DNA from: Proteles cristata cristata
Taxonomy: Eukaryota; Chordata; Mammalia; Carnivora; Hyaenidae
DNA length: 64,000 bases
Direction: 5' to 3'
NCBI GenBank assembly: GCA_017311185.1
Contig: JAESUZ010002684.1
Location: forward strand, 558,001 to 622,000
The translations under genes were made by a program, and so were the position numbers. The notes beneath the pieces are model-generated. The model was not told the origin of the DNA. It did no database searches and was given only the letters and a program-made list of their open reading frames with translations. Below, in pieces: positions 58,411-64,000 of the stretch (position 1 is its first letter; every line of letters begins with the position of its first letter).

Positions 58411-59724
58411 CCTTATGTGATGACCCTGTAAATATGATAGGCCATCCGACTCCATCCATCCTGACTTCCACACCTTAGACAGAATCAGTATGCATTCATG
58501 AGAGTGCCCTGAGAATCCAAAGTCCTGTCGTTCAACAGTGTCCTTAAGGGCCACACAAGCAGGTGGGCTCAGAGTACATCACAGAAGATGGGCAAGGGCC
58601 TTAGCTCTGTTTTGGTTGCTACTGTACCACTCACTGGGGCTATGATATTGTCATAAATGATTGTAACATGTGTCATGACTGGAGATCATGTTTGTGAGAC
58701 CCAAACATAGCAAGGGGCCACAAATAGCATGAAACATTGCCTTCTGTCAAGTTTACTAAACCAGATCCCATTATTAAAAGGCTATAAGCATTTCCTGGCC
58801 AAACCAAAGAGCATGAGGTGAAAAGAGTTTCAGTAGCGACGAGGTCCTAGAACAGAGCCCAACACAACTCAGTGTGGCTTTGCCAAGTGTGACTCAGAGG
58901 GCGACTTAGTGACAGCAAGAGCCCGGCATGACTTCTGTGTGGGTTAGCTGTGGGCAGGAAGGGCAAATAGAAGCAAGCTTGAAGTTCCATAATAATGCAA
59001 CTTATTTCATTCAATGAGCAGCCACAGGCCTACAGAGAAGTCAAGAATGGACTGGTCAAGTTTGAACGGAGCGCTACGCATTTAAATTATGTTAAGAAGT
59101 CATGGTGAACACAGTTGTAATCAGAGCTGAAGGAAAGGCTGTCTGTGCTCTAAAGTCAGGATGGATATTTGAAGGCCACTCTTGGCAGACACATGTATGT
59201 GAAATCCCAGTAATACTGTTCCCAGCATTTCATTTTAACACGTAGGACTACGTAGACCATGGCATTGTTACCAGAGAGCAGTGTACATTTTTAACGACCC
59301 GATGCTTTCATGATTTGATTTCAGTGCATCAGAAGTGTTTAGAACAAAGTGCCTTTTCTGGTTTCTGAAATGTCTGCATAGAAGTTAAGCACTGATGATG
59401 GATTTCTGTTTGAAAACCATTCATTTCCAACTCGAATATTTGCTGTCCAGGCTGTGAAGCCCTCAGAGCCAGAGCATCCTCTTAGCCTATCAGTGCTTCC
59501 CACTAATGACTTTGATACTCCATCCCAAGATGTCTTTCCAAAAACAATGTGATTGTGAGTGAAAGCCGTGCTAACAGCCCTGTTAGCCTGTACAGGAAGA
59601 TGTTCATGGTGTCGGACAGATTCTTGACAGTCATGGTGATGAGCTGATAATGGAAAAGCTTTAAAATAAAAATAGAAATACTTGTTTATTTTGAAATGTG
59701 TTGTGTGGTACAAAAAAGATGGAT
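58411..59724. other. Intronic, no feature recognised
   Basis: The 124-codon minus-strand frame at 59339-59713 is the longest outside the CpG island but matches no family I know and has no splice or promoter context. Confidence 0.4.
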
Positions 59725-60010
59725 TATTTTTAGCAGCTTTATTGAGGGATTATTTATATACCATAAAATTCACCCACTGTCCACGTACAGCACAGTGATT
59801 TTTAGTAAATTCATGGGGTTATGCAACTATGACCACAGTCCAATTGTAGAACATTTCTCCTACCCCTGAATTACCTGGGGCCCCTCTTGCAATCAGTCTT
59901 TGCTCTGTCTCCGGCCCCAGGGAATCACTGATCTGTTTTCTGTCTTCACAAATTTGCCATTTACATACATTTCATACAGACAGGCATCTTGTTTTGCCAA
60001 TGGTATCAAT
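59725..60010 (-). mobile_element. LINE-1 fragment (old)
   Basis: Antisense L1 3' wording: GCAGCTTTATTGAGGGATTA, ATACCATAAAATTCACCCAC, GGGTTATGCAACTATGACCA, CAATTGTAGAACATTTCTCC, CCAGGGAATCACTGATCTGT, TTTCTGTCTTCACAAATTTG. No ORF. Confidence 0.75.
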
Positions 60011-60269
60011 TCACTTGAAAGACTGGGTGACATCAATGTATTGTTTAGAATGAAGTTTAGACTGTTAACATTAAACATTGAATCCCTCTAATGTCAGAAA
60101 AGTTCAAGTGGACTGTTATGTTGTTGGAGTAACAGAAACTGAAGAATTTAATTTTGGACCCAGACCCAGGATGGTGGTGTGGTAATGACCTGATTAAAAG
60201 TAACAGCATTAGTAGTGGTGGGCTGCTGTTTCTGGGGTACTTCCTGTGTTTGGGCATTCTGCTGGGGGG

Positions 60270-60425
60270 TGGGGGTTAGTGTTCATTTTTAAAGTCTTCA
60301 TAATAGTCCTGAAGGATAGAGAGTATTTGCTCCATGTTAGAGGCAATAAAAGTGAAGCCAGCTGAAAGAAGTTAAGTAATTTGCCCAAGACCACACAGCA
60401 CTGCTGGGTTCAAAGTTATGCCTTT
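60270..60425 (-). repeat. MIR SINE (ancient)
   Basis: Reverse MIR: TTGCTCCATGTTAGAGGCAA, GCTGAAAGAAGTTAAGTAAT, TTGCCCAAGACCACACAGCA, CTGCTGGGTTCAAAG. Confidence 0.75.
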
Positions 60426-61589
60426 GGCTCTCATATTAGGAGTTATTTATGTAGAGGTACCATGGTAAGCAGACCGTATGGCTTGTACCTGTCTACACCT
60501 TCCCACCTCCCAAGCCTACCCACTTGTATTTCCCCTTTTCTTTAGCTTCTCTCCTTGAAGCTACCCTCCCACCTCCCATTTTGGCTTCCCATGCACATGC
60601 TGCCAAAAAATAGGAGCGTGTGAATGACTTAAAGATAAGTACCCGCCCCTAAGGTGAATAGAGAATTGATCAGGGAGCTGTTTTGAAATGAGAGAGACAA
60701 AGACGGAGGAGGTATTTGAATTATGAAATAAAGGAATACAGTAGAGTACATGGGAGGTATAGAAGAGAAGATAAGGTTTACAAGATTTGAGAAGAGAGGA
60801 ATTTCACTTCTCTAGATGTGCCCGCCATGGCAATTTCATGAAGAGGGTAGGGGGTGGCCATAACAAAACTCTCTTTAGGAATAGAATCCTTTGAAAAGGA
60901 AGAATTCTAGTGGCTTCTTGTGCCAGTGGAGCTGATCACCAGGGCCGCAGGGTCTCTGGGGGTCCTGCCCCCAGCGACACATTGAGGTGGGTGACTGGTG
61001 GACTCCAGTTGGTTTCGCGGAAGACCCTGGCTCTCTGCGTGCTGGCTGCCCTGCCTGATGCAAAGGCTTCTGGGTTATGAGCCAACTGGGGAGTTTGCCA
61101 GATGTTATTCGTCAGTGAAATGAGGTGGCACTGTTAGCTTGCTTTCGTACTGCGCATGCACCGGGAATGAAGTTTCAGTTTGAGAGAATAAAGAATAATC
61201 TTTGAGGATTCGCTGGGGATTGACAAAAGGGATTTCCGAGATGATAAACTGTTTCATGTGTTTGCAGTAAAGCCTTAGATTCAAGCTTCATTTACACAAG
61301 TGGTCGGAAGTCTTAAATTCCACCGGCCAAATTTGGATTTTTGAATTCAGACAAGTCACGGTAAACATGGTGAGGTTTGTGTGTGGAAGGGGGGACCAGT
61401 TTGGATAAATATATGGTAAGGAGGCAACTGGGCATTCAAAATACTAGAGGCACACGTAACATGTACTCAGGTGCAAAGGATTTAGCGCAGTTTCATAAAA
61501 ACATATCCAATGCAACAGGATTTTCAAAAACACCCCAGAATTCATCGAGCAGGTTGATAGTGCTTGTCTGTGTTTTGTTTATTTGCAGA
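60426..61589. other. Intronic, no feature recognised
   Basis: No repeat family or credible ORF recognised. Confidence 0.4.
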
Positions 61590-61800
61590 ATCTGGAGTGG
61601 CCGGCAGGCATACTGGGTCCCAGGGCCACACTGGCTCCCTGCATGGGGGGCTTCTTTGTTCCTCAGGAACTTGTCAGAAATGCACATTGTTAACTCTGAT
61701 CCCACCTCATTGGCTGGGAAACCATGAGCGTGGTCCCAGCAGTCTGTATTTTAACAGCCCGTCTGGGTGCTTCCGATGTGCCTAAGGTTTGAGAACTGCG
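61590..61800. repeat. MER5A-like hAT transposon
   Basis: GGAACTTGTCAGAAATGCAC, CACCTCATTGGCTGGGAAAC, GTCCCAGCAGTCTGTATTTT, AACAGCCCGTCTGGGTGCTT, CCGATGTGCCTAAGGTTTGA, GAACTGC: opposite orientation to the copy at 50450-50650. Confidence 0.75.
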
Positions 61801-61899
61801 GGAATAACAAGATGGGAATTTAGAAGGCACCATAAACACTATGTTGAAAGCCATTGGTCCCAGGGCCCAGGACAAGGAGTAGAGAAGCCCAGGGGCCAT

Positions 61900-62345
61900 C
61901 CCTGCTTGCCTTCTGCTGCTGACCAGGATAGTGCTGTTCATTGTACGTCTTCCCTGCCTTTTATTTCCAGGTGGCCTTCTCTGCCCACATCTGTCAGGAA
62001 GGCTTTCTCGTTCTCTTTTGCAGCTCCTTTTGGTTGGAATTCCTTCAAGTCTGAGGTCCTTGTGGTTCTCGATGTAACTCTTTCGTTCTGTTAATTGTTA
62101 TTTCCCCCTCTGCCTCAGCCTGTCTCTCACTGCCACCCCTCGTAGATGCCTTGTGGGAACAGACCAGTCACTCTGTCCCCATCACTTTCTAGTCCACTCC
62201 TTTTACCTTGGTTCCTCTGTGACACGTCATTATTTGAAATTCTGTTCGGGTCCTGGTTTTTGTCTTTCCAGAGACAGGAAGCTCACCTCTGTTGATGAGG
62301 GGTCCCAGGTCAGTGCCTGACACATGCGAGGGTTACCATGAACGG
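61900..62345 (+). repeat. Probable L2 LINE 3' region
   Basis: TTTTGGTTGGAATTCCTTCA, CTTTCTAGTCCACTCCTTTT and the ending CAGTGCCTGACACATGCGAG resemble L2 3' sequence, but similarity is weak by eye. Confidence 0.35.
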
Positions 62346-62479
62346 GACTCATATTGGCTTCTCCCACACTCTGAAACTAGAGCATTCCTAGAAGACTCTT
62401 CATAAACTCAGTGGCATAAGGCAAAGAAGCAATCGCTGTTGATTTATGTGGAGATTGTTTTACATTATTAAATATTATT

Positions 62480-62693
62480 ATTATTTTTTTTAATGCTTTA
62501 TTTCTAGGAGAGAGAGAGAGACAGCGCGAGCAGGGGAGGGTCAGAGAGAGAGGGAGTCACAGACCGAAACAGGCTCCAGGCTCTGAGCTGGCAGTCAGCA
62601 CAGAGCCCGACGCGGGGCTCGAACCCACGAACCGCGAGATCATGACCCAAGCGAAAGTCGGACGCTTAACCGACTAAGTCACCCAGGCGCCCC
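62480..62693 (-). mobile_element. CAN-SINE, young felid subgroup, inserted in L1, with target-site duplication
   Basis: Reversed copy bounded by a 19-bp exact repeat TACATTATTAAATATTATT (62461-62479 and 62694-62712). It carries GAGGGAGTCACAGACCGAAA, TGGCAGTCAGCACAGAGCCC, GACGCGGGGCTCGAACCCAC, AAGCGAAAGTCGGACGCTTA. Confidence 0.97.
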
Positions 62694-62699
62694 TACATT

Positions 62700-62990
62700 A
62701 TTAAATATTATTGACTATATTCCCCGTGCTGTACTTTTCATCTCTCCGACTTGCTTATTTTCTCATTATGGAGTTCGTACCTCTTAACCCCTTTCATCTA
62801 TTTTGCCCATCCCCCGCCTTCCTCCCCTCTGGCAACCACTCGTACTTGTTCCCTGTATTTAGGAGTTAGTTTCTGCTTTTATTGCTGCTGTTGTTCATTG
62901 TTGGGGTTTTGTTTATTGTTTTTTGATTCTGCATATAAGTGACATCATACGGCATTCATCTTTCTCAGACTTATTTCATGTAGAATCCTT
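62700..62990 (-). mobile_element. LINE-1 3' UTR fragment
   Basis: Antisense L1: GACTATATTCCCCGTGCTGT, CTCTGGCAACCACTCGTACT, TCTGCATATAAGTGACATCA, TACGGCATTCATCTTTCTCA. It probably begins left of the young SINE, which split it. Confidence 0.75.
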
Positions 62991-64000
62991 ATTTCCCTAG
63001 AGAAAATTAGGAGCACTGCCAGCCCCAGAGCATCATCTCTCACAGGCTTTTCTGATGCCTGAGGACACAGCTTGCTAACGGATGCACAAGAGAAATTGAG
63101 ATAAAGCACACATGCTCGCAGATGTTGTTGGAGCTCTGGGGGCTGGGGGCTGACAGGCCAAGTGCGGTTCCCAGGAAGGAGCGTGGTGGGGCCGCTCGCT
63201 GCGGGGGGTGCACAGCGCATCCTCGCAAAACAAATGTGGAATGCTGTTGTTGCTTTTTGCCTTTCTTTCACGAAAGTGAAAATCCTCCTTGGATTTCTTC
63301 CCGTTAGCGCAGACAGGCACTGATGTCGGTCTGGGGTAAACGTGGAGTAGCGTGAACTTGGAAAAGCTGGGGATATCCGTACATGTCTATCCTGATCTTG
63401 GTGGGAAGGTACTGATTAGCACACCCCCTTCCTTACACGGGTAGTGATGGACAATTGCACAGAGTCCACGATCCAGGGTGATGTCAGGGGCAGAGCCCAG
63501 ACCCAGAGCTCCTTGAACCTATCTGTGCGCTCTCTCTCATTGCCCATGTGGACTGCTGGTTTCCAGATATTTCTGAATTGTTCTTGGAAATCACAGTTGT
63601 TAGAGATGTAAAGGCAGGTTTCTGATAGTTTCTTTTTCCTGCACCAGCTTCCTAAATGTTTCGGCTCTCTGTGTGTTTGTAATCAAATCCCCAAGTGCTG
63701 GTAGTGCAGGCTTCCCCAGGTTCAAGCTGGGGGCTTTATTTGCTTGGGCACAGCCAGAGTGTATTGTAATTCTTCATTTTCTTAGTTGCCTTCAAGAGTA
63801 AAATAAGCAATTTCATTTAAAATTAATAGCCCCAGTCTTATTTCTGCCTTACTCACTGAGGGAAGCCTTATAGTTAACTGCAATTTCCCTGCAACTTCGA
63901 GGGAATTCTTTGATGGGAGCCTGGCTGTGCTGCTTTTAGACAAACTCCTGTATTGGAGCAGTGTGCCACTTGAGGAACTGCATTCTGAGTCAAAGCAAAT
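62991..64000. other. Intronic, no feature recognised
   Basis: Overlapping frames on both strands at 62945-63320 match nothing known. A weak MIR-like stretch lies near 63440-63540. Nothing else recognised to the window edge. Confidence 0.4.

Noticed and set aside
59339..59713. 124-codon minus-strand ORF in intron 1
   Set aside because: No recognisable domain, no promoter or splice context; length is within chance expectation for 64 kb.

Overview
The window is mammalian nuclear DNA, almost certainly from a cat-family carnivore. About thirty copies of a tRNA-Lys-headed SINE of the carnivore CAN-SINE type are present. They share the head GGCGCCTGGGTGGCTCAGT, the CTGTGCTGACAGCTCAGAGCC body, a CT-rich stretch and an AATAAA-type A-rich tail, and the best-preserved subgroup resembles the felid SINEC_Fc families. 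LINE-1 ends of carnivore type and older mammal-wide repeats (MIR, L2, MER5-like, MER8/Tigger2-like) fill in the rest. Species cannot be decided from the sequence.

Only one protein-coding exon can be supported. It is the first coding exon of PRKG1 isoform beta (cGMP-dependent protein kinase I beta) at 43278-43588 on the + strand. It encodes residues 1-103 plus two bases of codon 104: the leucine/isoleucine-zipper dimerisation domain and the autoinhibitory linker. It sits in a strong CpG island (about 42390-43780) that must hold the beta promoter and 5' UTR, and it ends at a phase-2 splice donor. Everything from 43589 to the right edge is PRKG1 intron 1. The alpha-specific first exon and the shared exon 2 (start of the first cyclic-nucleotide-binding domain) are not in the window.

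Layout: 1-715 is the reverse-oriented 5' region of a carnivore L1 that runs off the left edge. 3.4-17.3 kb is a SINE-dense intergenic stretch, with roughly one copy per kb and several nested or serial insertions. 17.3-26 kb is sparser. 26.5-30.1 kb is a heavily layered old LINE-1 with a younger L1 and three SINEs inside it. 33-33.6 kb is a MER8-like transposon between two AT/CA microsatellites. 34.2-47.0 kb, centred on the promoter, has no SINE at all. 47.2-54.2 kb (intron) is again SINE-free and contains a candidate conserved non-coding block. 54-57.7 kb and 62.5 kb carry further SINEs, including three of the youngest class. No bacterial-type system, CRISPR array, intact transposon ORF, provirus or novel multi-gene system was found. 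The other ORFs are chance frames, SINE translations or GC-rich CpG-island shadows.
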